The notes beneath the pieces are model-generated. The model was not told the origin of the DNA. It searched no databases and saw only the letters and a list, made by a program, of their open reading frames with translations. From positions 18,451,351-18,515,350 of the forward strand of contig NC_065544.1 in the NCBI RefSeq assembly GCF_932294415.1: DNA of 64,000 nucleotides, written 5' to 3'. Position numbers and translations under genes: made by a program. This stretch comes from Quercus robur (taxonomy: Eukaryota > Streptophyta > Magnoliopsida > Fagales > Fagaceae). This document shows, piece by piece, positions 22,866 to 34,624 of the stretch; position 1 is the first letter of the stretch; each line of letters begins with the position of its first letter.

Positions 22866-23111
22866 TAGAATTACAGAGAAGCTAATCTATATATACAAGC
22901 CTGAGCAAGTAACTAACTAGCAGCAAAGGTGCTAACAGGAAAACTAACACTAACACATGTGTCACGTGTGAACACTAAGTAAGTATATACAAAGAAGCTA
23001 AACTACAAGTTTTTCACTAAGCTAAACTACTTGCCGTTCTGTCCACTTCTTCTTCTTGCTTACCTCTGTTTCCTTACGTGAATAGCTTTGTCTTCAGTAG
23101 CTGTTTTAGCT

Positions 23112-23650
23112 TAAAAATTTCTATGGAGAACTTTCTCAAAAGTGGGGGTAGTGTCAAAGTCTGCAGAGCTTAAAAATTTCCAATAATAGAATTTCTGGTG
23201 TAATACCTCTTGAGCTTGGAAGATCCACCAAGCTACAAGTACTTGATCTCTCCTTCAATCTTCTAGTTGGGAAGAGTCCAAAGGAATTAGGAAAGTTGAC
23301 ATCGCTGTTTCTCCTTCATTTGGGTGATAATCAACTTTCTGGTAGTATTCCATCAGAAATTGGAATGCTATCCAATCTGCAATTTCTTATTCTTTCAACC
23401 AACAATTTAACAAGATCAATTACCAAACAAATATTGGTGTGCGAAAAATTATTGAATTTGAACTTAAGCAAAAATAAAATTAGATGGAGTATTCCTACTA
23501 AGTGTGCATTTGAATATTGCTTATTTTGTTGAAAACTGAAAACTGAAAACTGAAAACAATAAAAAAAATATATTTCAGTTATTGTTCGATAATGAAATCA
23601 CTGTTCATTTGCGCTGTTCATGTCCCATGAACAGTGCAAGAGGCGCTGGA

Positions 23651-23714
<64 letters not shown>

Positions 23715-24740
23715 TACCAAAACGTAAACGTAAACGCAGCTTACCCAAACGGAGCTTAAGATTGACAATATACAGTTTATTCAAATGCTTGATTTGAGTG
23801 AGAATTTGTTGATTGGAAAAATACCACCACAGCTTGGAGAATCGCAAAGCTTAGAAACATTGAATCTCTCCCATAATGAGCTATTTGGTTCCATTCTAGC
23901 CACTTTTGGTGAAATGTCAAGCTTGACCAATGTTGATATATCATAAAATTGCTTGGAAGGTCCTCTACCTAACAATAAAGTCTTTAGTGAGGCTCCATTC
24001 GAAGCATTAAGAAATAATAAAGGTTTGTGTGATAATTCGTCAAATTTAAAGGCTTGTCCCTCTTCCATTACTTGGAGCAAGAATTCTAGTGAGAAAAGGC
24101 AAAATAAAGTTGTGATTATCTTTATTGTTCCTATCTTCAACACAACGTTTCTCTCAATGATTGTATTTGGGATTCTTTATGTAATTCTGAAGCGCCCAAG
24201 ACTAAGGAACAAGCTAAACAATACTAGAGAAGCACAAAATGGTAATATGTTTGCAATCTAGAGCTACGATGAAAATAGTGTATGAAAGCATCATTGAAGC
24301 AACAGAGGAATTTGACTCCAAACATTGTGTTGGAGGGGGAGGGTGTGGAAGTGTTTACAAAGCAAATCTACAATCAAGACAAGTTGTTGCTGTGAAAAAA
24401 CTTCATTCAATACAAGATGGCGAGATTGCCAACACAAACGCTTTCAAAAATGAGATTCGTGCTCATCTAGAAATTAGGCATCGAAATGTGGTAAAGCTTT
24501 TTGGCTTTTGCTCACATCCATGACAATCATTTCTGTTTTACGAGTTTTTAGAAAGGGCAATATGAAAGATTTATTGAGCAATAAAGAAGAGGTAGTTAGT
24601 TTTGATTGGATCAAAAGGGTAAATGTTGTTAGAGTTGTGGCTGATGCTTCATCCTATATGCATCACAATTGCTCACCTCCCATAGTTCATCGAGACATAT
24701 CTAGCAAGAACATCTTGTTGGATTCAAAATATGAAAACTG
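23112..24740 (+). pseudogene. RLK2: MIK2-like LRR receptor kinase pseudogene
   Basis: Similarity to the RLK3 first exon begins in the middle of the LRR region (23112, equivalent to about 37971) and runs through LRRs, the membrane span ('IIVFGILYVILKR'-like, near 24150-24195) and kinase motifs ('[13 protein letters not shown]', 'VAVKK', '[12 protein letters not shown]'). It is broken by a MITE at 23504-23762, stops at 23944 (TAA), 24259 (TAG) and about 24523 (TGA), and a 1-nt deletion near 24555. It ends inside the activation region at about 24737, where another MITE-like repeat begins. The signal peptide, N-terminal LRRs, DFG motif and exon 2 are missing. Confidence 0.85.
23504..23762. mobile_element. 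MITE with a 58-nt A-run inside RLK2
   Basis: It starts 'gtgtgcatttgaatattgc', ends 'cgcagcttacccaaacgg', and interrupts an LRR codon block. The flanks 'ctactaag' and 'agcttaag' may be a worn 8-bp duplication. It carries the 'catgaacagtgcaag' motif of the common hAT-like MITE family and an uninterrupted A-run at 23654-23711. Confidence 0.7.
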
Positions 24741-24965
24741 AAAACTGAAAACACCGTAGCAAAATAATTTTTAAATGTGTGAATAGTATCGTGAGACCCA
24801 TTTTTAATATTTTTTAGTGCATGAACAGTGTTATGAATAGTGATAAACAGTGTGTGGACAGTGATTCTTGTCTACTAAAAAAAAGCTGAAACGCGTGAGG
24901 AAAAAAAAAAAGAGAAAAATGCAGAACACAAAACGCAGACGCAATAATTCCTATCCAAACCGCAC
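24738..24965. mobile_element. MITE-like repeat truncating RLK2
   Basis: It contains 'gaaaactgaaaacaccgtag', 'gtgaatagtatcgtgagacc' and 'aacgcagacgc' near its right end, features of the same MITE family. RLK2 homology stops exactly where it begins and does not resume after it. Confidence 0.65.
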
Positions 24966-25090
24966 CAATGGTTGATACATACCAATGAATCACTTTAGTT
25001 CTAGCCAACCAATATGTGAAAATAGAGCAAGAGAGAGAGAAAGTTCAGAGATCTGGATTCAATAAGTCAAACAATCTGAGCGAGAGAGAA

Positions 25091-25121
<31 letters not shown>

Positions 25122-25884
25122 AGAAAAGAAAGCATCGTAGAGAAATGTAGGAGCTGGTGAGTTTTGGGGTATTCTTGTTGGAGTCCTTGAGTTTGAAACA
25201 TGGGAAGAATAAAAGAGAAAAAGAAATAAACGGAGAGTTAAACGGCAGTTTTACTGTTAAGTAGGTGGATAGGTAATTAAATTTTAAAATAGGTACCTAA
25301 GGTACTATATTTAAGTTTTGCCCATCCAAGACATGCACAAGAATGATAAATTGGTGGCTACTACAACATAGAGTTGAGGTAAATATTACTACTTCACCAG
25401 ATTCCATTTTTTGTGATGACATTGTGTTAATTCATAGAGAGTCATTCTTACATTTTTCCAATTTATTTTGAACTCAATTTTTGGGTATAAAATTTAGCGT
25501 TGTGATACCTATTTTATTATACGTATTGGTCAATCTTGTCCCCATGTTTTTTTAAATTTGGCATGTTGGTGTGAATCTTTTTTCTTGGTGATTATGTAAT
25601 TTTTTTTTTCACTATTACTTAACAGTTATTTAATTTAATTCACACGATGGGACTGAAAACGAAAAATTCAATAGTATACTTTCTAGATTATAGACTTGGC
25701 TTTGCTGCTTGATTAATTGATTAGAAGTAGCCCAACCTTAAATTTTATGAAGGCTTGATCTTCCAATAACCATGCTTGTTAATATAAACTGAAGTTATTA
25801 ACTGGTGTGCACTAAATCAAACTTCATAATTACACCAAGTGTATGAATCCCCAATATCCTTGGTTTCTTTATAACAATTAACAA
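24966..25884. other. Non-genic DNA with (GA)n microsatellite
   Basis: GA repeats lie at 25030-25041 and 25095-25122. The rest is AT-rich with no gene recognised. Confidence 0.6.
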
Positions 25885-26205
25885 CTAAGGAGAAATCTTT
25901 ATGGGCATTCCATGCGAAGGAAATGGAAAGGGATCCATGGTGATTGGCTCGTCTGGATATAGTAAGGACCAATCATAATGGGTTACAATAAAATGAACAA
26001 AGATAAGGATATCCAACTAGGCCAGTTGGTACGCTGCACGCACTCTTGGGCCTCCTCCGAAGGGAATAAAAAGTAAAAACAAATGGTGGATGGGCTCTTT
26101 AAATCTACTTGGATTGAAACTTAGTGTATCTTGAAAACAATCATCATTATAATGGGTTCCATATATTGTGCACAGACCACAGTTACGGCAGAGAAACCAC
26201 AACCA
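25885..26205 (-). pseudogene. Cytochrome P450 C-terminal exon fragment (CYP85 clan, CYP716/728-like)
   Basis: On the minus strand the translation reads 'YGTHYNDDCFQDTLSFNPSR', then the heme region 'FIPFGGGPRVRAAYQLA', an in-frame TAG, and about 33 more residues ending 'PFPSHGMPIKISP' and TAG at 25885. The frame is kept throughout. In P450s the heme iron is held by the Cys of FxxGxRxCxG; here that position is Arg and the following Gly is Ala, so the product could not bind heme normally. Only the last 105 codons or so are present, with no upstream exons. The family call rests on the 'YGTHYN' and 'TMDPFPFPS' pattern and is approximate. Confidence 0.75.
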
Positions 26206-26699
26206 AATATCAATTAATTAACTTGTTATCGGAATTTCAAATTTTTAGGTCCCTAATTTTTGCTTTTTTTCATTAAGATTCAAGTTTTCAGAGATTTACC
26301 AATTTGTCCATGTCAGAATGAAACTTGACAAGGTTAGATTGAACCAACATATATACACACTATTCTTGGATATATTGTTTGAGTACGAAAGTATATGTTG
26401 TGTGGATATGTGATGAGTCTTATATTGGATATATATTGGGTTGATCTACTTTTTATTAACAAATACAAGGAGTCTCCATTGTGACTAAACTAGTTATTTT
26501 TGAGGTATAACATTGATTTAAACTAGCACTTTCCCTTGATGCCCAAGATTTGATTGGATATATGTTTGAGTGTGTTCTCTCTTGAGCACGTACCATTTCT
26601 GCAATTTCAATCGTTACCAAGAAATCATCCTGTTCCGTCTAGAATCTAGATCCATTTCACACTTTGTTCAAGCTCTTCTATTTCTTTTCACAAGCACAT
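26206..26699. other. Non-genic DNA with an LTR deletion derivative
   Basis: The segment 26411-26512 joins the first 40 bp ('gatgagtcttatattgga') and last 75 bp ('ttgatct...gaggtataaca') of the LTR-like repeat at 20831-21770. The rest has no recognised content. Confidence 0.5.
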
Positions 26700-27020
26700 G
26701 GGGCATCAAGCATTTCTTTTAAGTGGAAGTCTAACTTAAAGCTTAGGTAAGCTAAAAAGTCCAACTATTCCCCGTGATTTGATGATGATAATGATGACCA
26801 CTTGAAGATTTTGCCCTTATGTAGAACTTTAATATTTCTATTTCCTTGAGGAATACCCGTTTTGAATATTTTTTGTTCTTTAATTATGTGTAACTTCACT
26901 GTAATAGAAACATTGTGACCATGTTTTTTGCTTCGACATTGTAGATTTTTTTATTATTTATTATTATTAACGATAGTGTGTAAATATTAAATATGTTTCA
27001 TCTTTCTATAAAAATTTCCA
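26700..27020. repeat. Direct duplication, copy 1 (partner 29790-30115)
   Basis: It shares with 29790-30115 a long run of similar sequence, including 'aagtccaactattcc', 'gtgatttgatgatgat' and 'gaaacattgtgaccatgttt'. Indels separate the copies, which lie 3.1 kb apart in direct orientation. No coding content. Confidence 0.8.
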
Positions 27021-27984
27021 GCATTTAGCCCGGGTTAGTAACTAGTAGAGGTAAAAACCTAGAAGAAAATTATTCAACAAACCAATCACTTTCAAACCAA
27101 AATTGTAAGGTCATTTCTACTCTAATTTTTATGACATTTTAGCATGTTGTTCCTGACGAAGATTGTTTCGTGTTAAATGGTGTTGCTGATTGAAATTCTT
27201 GGACATTTACTTGGATTTCAAGACAAATTTAGCGAGAGCTGGAGAGGAATATTTTTGTAAATCCATTACTTGAGTTGTCTTGAAGCTATCGAAGAAAAAC
27301 GACTTGTGCAGTCTGTTGCTAACAGGAACTCTGAGCTCAGATGCAAGAACTTTTTCATAGACTAGAGGTTTTTTTTTTGAGAGAGAGATAGACTAGAGGT
27401 TTTGTAACTAGTATTGTATCACGACTATCTTAATGGCGGAATCGGTTTTATTTGTTTTTATTCTAATGTTAAAACTTCAACTTCCAATTAATGTCTTTCA
27501 AATAATACACTTTTAGTAATACCCAATAAGTTATAAAGTACTTTCTCAAAAAAAAAAAAAAAAAGGTTATAAAGTACTAAATTTGTGTATTGAATTGTCT
27601 ATGTAGTTTATAGAAAGAAAAAAAATTTAGTCATCTCATTTATTATTGGCCCCTTCAAAGACAAATTTTTGGCTCCAATATTGGAATGTGACCTGGGCTG
27701 GAAGAGGTTTTCTTTGTTGTATTTTCTATTTCGTCAATACATGCTCGTCTCTATGCCGGTGTGGTGGTGATTTATTTAACATTTTAATTATCCAGTTTAT
27801 ATTTTTTTTAATATTGACTAAATAACTACTTGGTTTAAGTCTTTACCCATTAAAATTTTAAAATTAGTAGTAACCAATGCTAAGTTCTAAACATGTGACT
27901 TTCAACTAGCTATAAACCAAAGGCCCTTAGAAGTGTCCAAGGGGACCGAAATAGTGAGTAGTGACTACGGGTCAACACTAAAAA
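27021..27984. other. Non-genic DNA; possible Helitron end
   Basis: At 27021-27046 'gcatttagcccgggttagta' followed by 'actagt' resembles a worn Helitron 3' end, but the hairpin is poor. Otherwise AT-rich with no gene. Confidence 0.35.
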
Positions 27985-28330
27985 TTGCCCATCTATCGTT
28001 ACAAATAATAGGATAGGAGCCATATCAATTGTATTGACGAAGTCAAGCACATGGTTGTCTCAATTGTCACGATCACTGACAAAGTTGAGCTAGCTAGAAA
28101 ATAGCTTTGTGCAATGTATTTGATTAATTTTTTTTTTTTTTAATTTTTGTATGGAAAAAGGAAAATATTGTTTCTGATAACCTTATATTTAATGTTAACA
28201 ATTCTTACTACTACGTGCTTTTTTTATATATTAAAAAAAAATTGACGAAGAATTTTTCACATATAGCGTGGTTGTAGGAAAAACATACTGCCACTTTGTG
28301 CGTTTTTGCTCAAAAGTTGATAGTTTAGCC
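27985..28330. repeat. Diverged duplication, copy 1 (partner 34625-34920)
   Basis: It shares with 34625-34920 the blocks 'caattgtcacga', 'tgtgcaatg', 'cttatatttaatgttaac' and 'ttactactacg'-like sequence in the same order. With the other paired blocks this points to an old duplication of the DNA flanking the RLK units. Confidence 0.65.
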
Positions 28331-29789
28331 ACTCAATTATTTCTATGGACACCACTAAAAAAATAAAAAAAATCCATAAACAGAAATTATATCAAAGTTC
28401 TTCTACAACTACCCTTTAAGCAATATATTAAATTTTGAACAAATTATCCATGTTGGGGTCTCTACTCTATAGCGTGGTACAAAATTCTGGGTTTATGATC
28501 AACGACGAATATGACATTAATTTTAGTCTCTAGCTACGGGTCTATGTATCGTAACAAATGCGTTGTATATAGGGCCCAGACTTTATTGACTTTAGGCGTG
28601 ACTCTCCCGATTGATCACGATTATTGACTACGACGTAAACCAAATAGTTGTGGTATAAATGGGATAGTTAGGTGGATGATGTAAAACAGACAGCAAACTC
28701 TTCTTCTTTTTTCTTTTTTTTTTTTCTTTTTTGAAAACGACAATGCGGACTTTTCTTTAATAGAAAATTCTTTAGAGATAAGGAGTTCAAAAACTAGAAA
28801 AGAAGTACTAGATAAATCATTGGAGCAAGCGATGGAAACATGTGAATTTTAGTAATGTGAAGGAAATTGTCATGAAGATCAAAACTTATTAACCTACTTC
28901 GGTTTTTCAAGCAAATTGGTTTCATTTAGGGTTCTGTTTAGTCTAATTTGTTATTTATAATAAGTTTTCTTCCTATATCTTGGGAGAATTGATTTTGTAA
29001 TTTTTCTCAAATTTTCTTTTTTCTTTTTGGAGCTTTTTCTTATTCTCTAGCATAATTTTGTGTCTAACATGAATTAGGGTTTATTACAATTTCCTAAGGG
29101 TTTCATAGCCACCCTATGATTTCTTTACAATTTATATTGTTGTAACTTATAAGATATATAATTCAGAATTTGTTGTATAAGAGGTTTTTTCATTTTCTTT
29201 CTCGTGGATTTTAAAAATTATCCTTGTGAATTAAAACACTATTATTTTAAGATAAATATGTTCTATTTCTTTCAACTTTTCTATCACCAGTATATAATGG
29301 GTATAAATTATTTCATAAAGAGATTGTCATATTAGCATTTTATTTAAAATTCAATATATCCTACCACACCTAATAACATCTCAATAAACTCTCAATTTGG
29401 TTGGATTTATATACAGATATTGGAATTAATTGAGTGTAGTTGTATTTATTCTTAAATATGTTATAAGATAATGTAGTATATTGAGATTAAAGGGATAAAA
29501 TATGAGTTTTACACTACATTTTTACAGAATTTAATCTCTTTTATAAAGGGGGTAATAAATGAATAATTGTGCAATGGTATATTTGACTCATTTATTACTC
29601 AATCCAAAACCTAGCCATTTTCCACCACTATTTATTTTATTTGTATGTTTCTTAATCTTTTCTCTTTTCAATTTTCAAACCATAGGATTCGACTTATCTA
29701 TTTAATTCGTAGTGATATCTCTTGCAACTGTTTTTTTTTTTTTTTAAAAATAAAATCCTCTTGCAACCTAATTACAAGCTAATTGGGCT
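28331..29789. other. Non-genic AT-rich DNA
   Basis: About 28310-28540 resembles 30240-30420 ('actcaattatttctatggac', 'tatccatgttggg'), another paired block. No gene was found. Confidence 0.5.
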
Positions 29790-30115
29790 GAAGACAAGCA
29801 TGGAATCAAGCATTGCTTGCAAGTGGAAGTCCAACTTAGGGAGAGTTTGAAGCTATAAAGTCCAACTATTCCACGTGATTTGATGATGATGATAATGGCC
29901 ACTTGAAGATTTAGGTTTTATGTAGAACTTTAGTATGTCTGTTTCCGTGAGGAATACAGTTTTGAATATTTGTCATTCTTTAAGGGTAACTTCACTCTAA
30001 TAGAAACACTGTGACCATGTTTTTTTCTGACATTGTAGAATCTTTTTTTTTTTTAAAAAAAAATTAATGATAGTGTGCAAATATGCATGTTTCATCTTTC
30101 CACAACTTCAAATTT
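29790..30115. repeat. Direct duplication, copy 2 (partner 26700-27020)
   Basis: Second copy of the block described at 26700, with the same order of motifs. Non-coding. Confidence 0.8.
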
Positions 30116-30679
30116 TGTAAATCATGTAGTTTCACCAAATTTTGAATTTTAGCGAGTACAAATATATGTTGGCGTCTATGTTTATTTTTTTAGCCTGAGA
30201 TATTTTGATCTTTTACTATTTTAGAAAGAGTAAAATTCTTTAAAAATGAATAGTTTAGCTACTCAATTATTTCTATGGACACAAATAAATTCTGAACATG
30301 CTATCCATGTTGGGCCCTTTAGGTGGTAAGATTCTGAGTTAGGATCGGTTTATGTTCAATGATGAATATGAGATTATCACTCTATGAAAATTCTATGTGA
30401 TGAATATTCAATATTCCACATAAGCCAAAGCCTATTTAATGTCCAAGGGGCTAAACAAAAAAGAAAAAGATGCTACATCTACAATATTTTCACAACAAAT
30501 TTTATAAAGTAGTAAATGGCTATGAGTTGTTATTGATGAGCAAGAAAGTAACTACCTATATGTGATTTATTGTGAAAATATTATAAAAATATTATGGACA
30601 TTGCACTTCTCAATAAAAATAATCTTAAAAATATGAATATGTTAAGTAATAAATATAAGGATCTTGGTTTGCTCAAAAT

Positions 30680-32445
30680 ATTTATCGCTTAGTTAATAGC
30701 TAAGTGATCAATTTATGAATACAACGTTTTCAATATGAAATGATAAATTAAAATAATTTTTTGATAATTAAAAATTACTATGAAATTAATAATTCAAGAA
30801 AAAATAACTAGGAGTATGTTTGGAACACTGAATGTAGATTACATTAGAAATAGTAATCTTTATTACTGGAAATAGAAAGACATTGTAATGGAATAACTAT
30901 TACTATTTATAAGTTTTGTTGTTGCATATGGAAAGCTTGTAAAAGATGATGTATAAGGAAACTTTATATTTTTGGAAATATATTAATTTTGAAACCTATT
31001 ATATGCACTAAGGAATAGTTATTACATCCATTTTAAAGAGAAATAGCAATTCTTCAATTTAAAGAATAGTTATTCCAATGTAATAACTAATCTATGTAAT
31101 AAAGATGCAACCAAATGACCGAATTGATTTTACACGCTAATAACTATTCCATTATAAGAGCTATTACAGCGTACCAAACGTACCCTAAGTCATAATTTTT
31201 TTTTTTCATGGGGTCAAGCTGAATATATCAATAATTTTGAAATCAATAAAATAAAACACATAAATTAGGCAAAAAATGTAAATGACACCCTCTAAGTTTA
31301 GCTAAAAGTTATTTCGGTCCTCTAACTTCACTTTTATTCAATTGAGTCTTCTAAATTTTAAATTTATTCAATTTAGATCTTCTGTCCAATTTTGTTGAAA
31401 AATTGTCCTTAAAAAAATTATTTTCACATGAAAAAAATATATAAAATTAATAAAAATATTTTCAATATTTTTTATGTAAGAATTTTTTTTCAATGTATAT
31501 TTAAAGCATATCTTTAATATGATTTCTTATAATGTTACTTTTCAAAAATAAATTTCATCTATCAATTCTATATGTTGCAAGACAAACTCACTAGTTATGT
31601 ATAATTTTCTTTTAATTTATTCTAATCACAATTAATATTCTTTGAATATTTTAAATTAATTATTTTTTGTTAAATAATTTAAAGATGACATATTATAATA
31701 AAATTTAAAAAAAATATAAAATGTATACAAATCAAGTAATTTCAGAAAAATTAAATAATAATGTGTCTTTTAAATGTCTTCACTTATGCAACAAAATATA
31801 AGAGAAATAGAATACTAAAAATACTAAATAAATTTTTTTTTTTCCTGTGGATGGATGACAAATAGCTATAATTCTACTCAACATCTTATTATTGGATATA
31901 AATTTTGATAAATTCACCAATGGATTAAATTTTCTTCGTATATCCTTCATGCTTACAAAATTTCCATAAAATCAAAGATCAATAACTATGTCATCAATCA
32001 AATGTTAAAATTTCAAATTTCTGTAATATAAAATTATTTATAAAAAATAAGTTTATGGATTGAATGATAAATAATATCCGACTAACATGAAATTTGACAT
32101 GTGAGTAAAAAAAAAAAATGCAATCCAATAATTTAATTTTCAAAGCATGTAACAATGTTAATTTTTATAATAGGAGTTCTAGCCATCAACAACATTCAAG
32201 TTGTTAGTCAAACTTTGTCCAAAGATAAAAGGAATTAATGAATACGTATCTCTAACTCTCTAATTAAATACAAAACAAAAAAAGACTTGGCCAAAATACA
32301 CCGTTGGTCTAAACTTTAATTAATGAGAGATTTTAGTTCCTAGTGTTTAAAGTAATCTCTTTTAGTCCCATAGATAATGGCATGGCTAAACTTGAAATTG
32401 ACATGTCATCACTCCACTACACATTAAGAACATAAAATAATCACT
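30680..32445 (+). pseudogene. Relic of an RLK intron without exons
   Basis: Block by block this stretch follows the RLK3 intron (39570-40400): 'ttaatagctaagtgatcaat' near 30690, 'ttttttgataattaa' near 30757, 'caattaatattctttgaa' near 31629, 'tgtacaaatcaa'-like near 31715, 'gtttaaagtaatct' near 32346 and 'acattaagaac' near 32420, in the same order and direction. No exon 1 sequence precedes it and no kinase exon follows. Insertions such as the MITE at 30811-31184 account for much of the extra length. It records another lost receptor-kinase copy. Confidence 0.7.
30811..31184. mobile_element. Tourist-like MITE (374 bp)
   Basis: It begins 'ggagtatgtttggaacactg' and ends 'cagcgtaccaaacgtacc', forming imperfect inverted ends with the GTTTGG core. 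It is flanked by CTA on both sides (30808-30810 and 31185-31187). The 3-bp duplication and GG...TGTTTGG-type end suit the PIF/Harbinger group. Confidence 0.75.
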
Positions 32446-32654
32446 TATCTAAGCAACTTGGCGCTAAAGTTTCCCTTTGTTGGAGCCCATTTTTCAGATC
32501 ACAATAGCGATGAAATTTATTTTTTGTCGCTAAATGTTATAATTTTTTTATTATTAGTGACGAAATTCATATTTCGTTGCTAAAGCTGTATTTTTAGCGA
32601 CGAAATATATTTCCTCACTAATTTTCGTTGCTAAAAATATATTTTGTTGTAGTG
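32441..32654. mobile_element. CACTA-type element end
   Basis: The right edge is 'tgttgtagtg' at 32645-32654, which reads CACTACAACA on the minus strand. Subterminal motifs 'tagcgacgaaat' and 'cgttgctaaa' repeat in both orientations through 32505-32640, as in En/Spm-like elements. No matching left end is clear. RLK-intron homology stops near 32441. Confidence 0.6.
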
Positions 32655-32792
32655 CAACCTATTTAATATTAAACAGGTTGGGTTGACACAAATTCAATCC
32701 ATTTAACTAGCTTCAAAAAAAGCACTTGATTAATATTGTTATAAATTTTAATAAACAACTAATTTAATACAATCTCATTATATCAAAATACC

Positions 32793-33428
32793 TGTGGGGC
32801 CCGAAGTCTAAGGTCCCAGCCCACTTTACATTCAGGGCCCAAAGCCCAGGCCAAGGAGCCTTATTGCCGAGGACGATCTCACGCTCAACACCTCACAAAA
32901 CGCCTGAAAAAAAGGACAGACTCAGTACAGGGGCAGGACAAGGGAGAAAGCTGCCAACACCGCAGTTTGGAGCCCTGCATCTGACAGGCCCATACTCCAG
33001 ACCATGCTATTTAACCTTTCCCAACCACCTCCAACCACGGGGATGTATGGATTGATAGGACGAGTTTATACCTCAAAAAGCGAAGCCTACACGTGGACAC
33101 GAGAGAGGAAGTAAAGGCTAGTATAAAAGGGAAAGAAAGTCAGGGAAGAAGGGGAGGATAAAAAATCCTACGAAAAGGAGAATGAGATGGATCTGATGCT
33201 CCTCGGACTAAGTTCGAGGACTCAAACCCCCCGAGCTACACCGATGTGAGGCTTGGCTATTCAGGCCGAACCTACTTTCGTATGAGCTTCCATGAAAATC
33301 ATGACTAGACCGCTGTCCAACGACCAAGGTCCAGCCTTTCTCGCCCACTCTCTATGAATTATATTGTTCGGGCCCTTTACATACGAGCCCAATGTCATTC
33401 TTGGGTCGTTAAAAATCGTGTCCCTACA
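32793..33428 (+). mobile_element. Solo LTR (636 bp)
   Basis: TG...CA ends ('tgtggggcccgaag' and 'gtgtccctaca') with a perfect 5-bp duplication ATACC at 32788-32792 and 33429-33433. It includes a TATA-like 'agtataaaaggg' near 33120 and an R/U5-like tail. Short ORFs inside are not genes. The plus orientation is inferred from the TATA position. Confidence 0.93.
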
Positions 33429-33544
33429 ATACCTATTAAGCATTCAATTTGAAGTTTACTAATAGCATCAAATACTTAAAACACATCGTCCAAAAGTTCA
33501 AAATAACATCAAAGCACTTTATAAATAATAAGTCTATAATGCAA

Positions 33545-33725
33545 TACCATCTATCTAAAAATAAGTTCTTTACATTCCAAAAGAAGTGCATACACTTTAA
33601 CTCAAATTCAAAATAACATAGTTCCACAAAATATAACATTCATTTAGAAATATGTTTTTTACATCCCAAAATAAGTGCATACACTTCGGCCCAAATTCAA
33701 AACAACATAGTTCAACTTGCTATGT
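33545..33725. repeat. Tandem repeat of about 90 bp, two copies
   Basis: Both copies hold 'agtgcatacacttt' or its variant followed by 'caaattcaaaataacatagt'. The rest of 33429-35480 has no gene. A T-rich and A-rich mix lies at 34370-34395, and 34625-34920 is the partner of 27985-28330. Confidence 0.7.
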
Positions 33726-34624
33726 ATAAAAACTATAACATAGTTTATGTATTTCTTATTTTCTTTCTAAGTTTAAAATATAGGTTGGATATAATAGGTA
33801 TTTGAAAAATCTAAAAAAAAATGAATATTAATTTATTTATTAATTATACGAGTTAAAGGGTCATTTCAAGTTGACACAAATAAATTGGTTGTCAAATATG
33901 CCAATTACAGGTCATGTGAGTTAACTCACTTATAACACATTTTTTATCATGCTGCTTTTGGGTCTACCTATTTTTGGTCCAAACCCACTAAGGTATTAAG
34001 TTTAACTCGTAAAAATCTGTGTTGTGTTTGCAAATCATGTCAAACATTGACACTCCTAATATGTTGTGCCTTAAGTTTTTCAAAAAAATGTTGTATTATC
34101 TTATCTATGTTCGGTACCTGTATAGGTAACCGTGCAACTTTGTAAACAACTTTCAACAAGTCAGTAAAAAGCTCTTCTAAATGCACAAACCTTTTAATTT
34201 CTTTAGCAACAAACTTTAAAAGCAATATCTTGACCAAAAAAAAAAAAAAAAAAATTGTAGTTCAATTGGTAGTACTTTTTATGTCTTCAACATTTAGGGT
34301 TCTTGATGTTTTCAATATTTAGGGTTTAAATCCTTCATTTTCTAAATATTAATTTAAAAAAACAAAGGAAAAAAAAAAAAAAAAAAAAAAAAAACATCAT
34401 TCTCGTAAGTACCGTATACGTCGATTGTGCCGTGAGTTGTGGGAGTAAAATTACTGAAGTTGTCAAGCTGATGAGAGTAAACATCAAAGAGTCATTCCAC
34501 TAGAGAGGACAACGGTGGACCTATATTTTGAAACTTTCTTTTCATGAAAGATGGCTATATCGTTTGATCCCAAGATGTGCTGTGTGATGATGGTGATTTT
34601 GCCAGTCAATGAAAGACTGTGGGT

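Larger units (their letters stand above)
22204..23043. repeat. Tandem duplication, two copies, each with a different MITE insertion
   Basis: Copy 1 (22204-22631) and copy 2 (22632-23043) both run from 'ctagatttgggaaaatgatt' to 'cttgccgttctgtc'. Without the MITEs, each is about 215-230 bp and the two are highly similar. Copy 1 carries a MITE at 22361-22558 and copy 2 one at 22667-22865, so each copy shows the empty site of the other. Confidence 0.9.

Noticed and set aside
23582..23847. Lys-rich and Phe-rich ORFs around 23650-23711
   Set aside because: They translate a 58-nt A-run in a MITE.
27021..27046. A third Helitron 3' end
   Set aside because: CTAGT is present, but the hairpin before it is too poor to support a call beyond a possible relic.
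33436..34237. Short minus-strand ORFs rich in Phe, Leu and Lys
   Set aside because: AT-rich chance frames within duplicated non-coding DNA.
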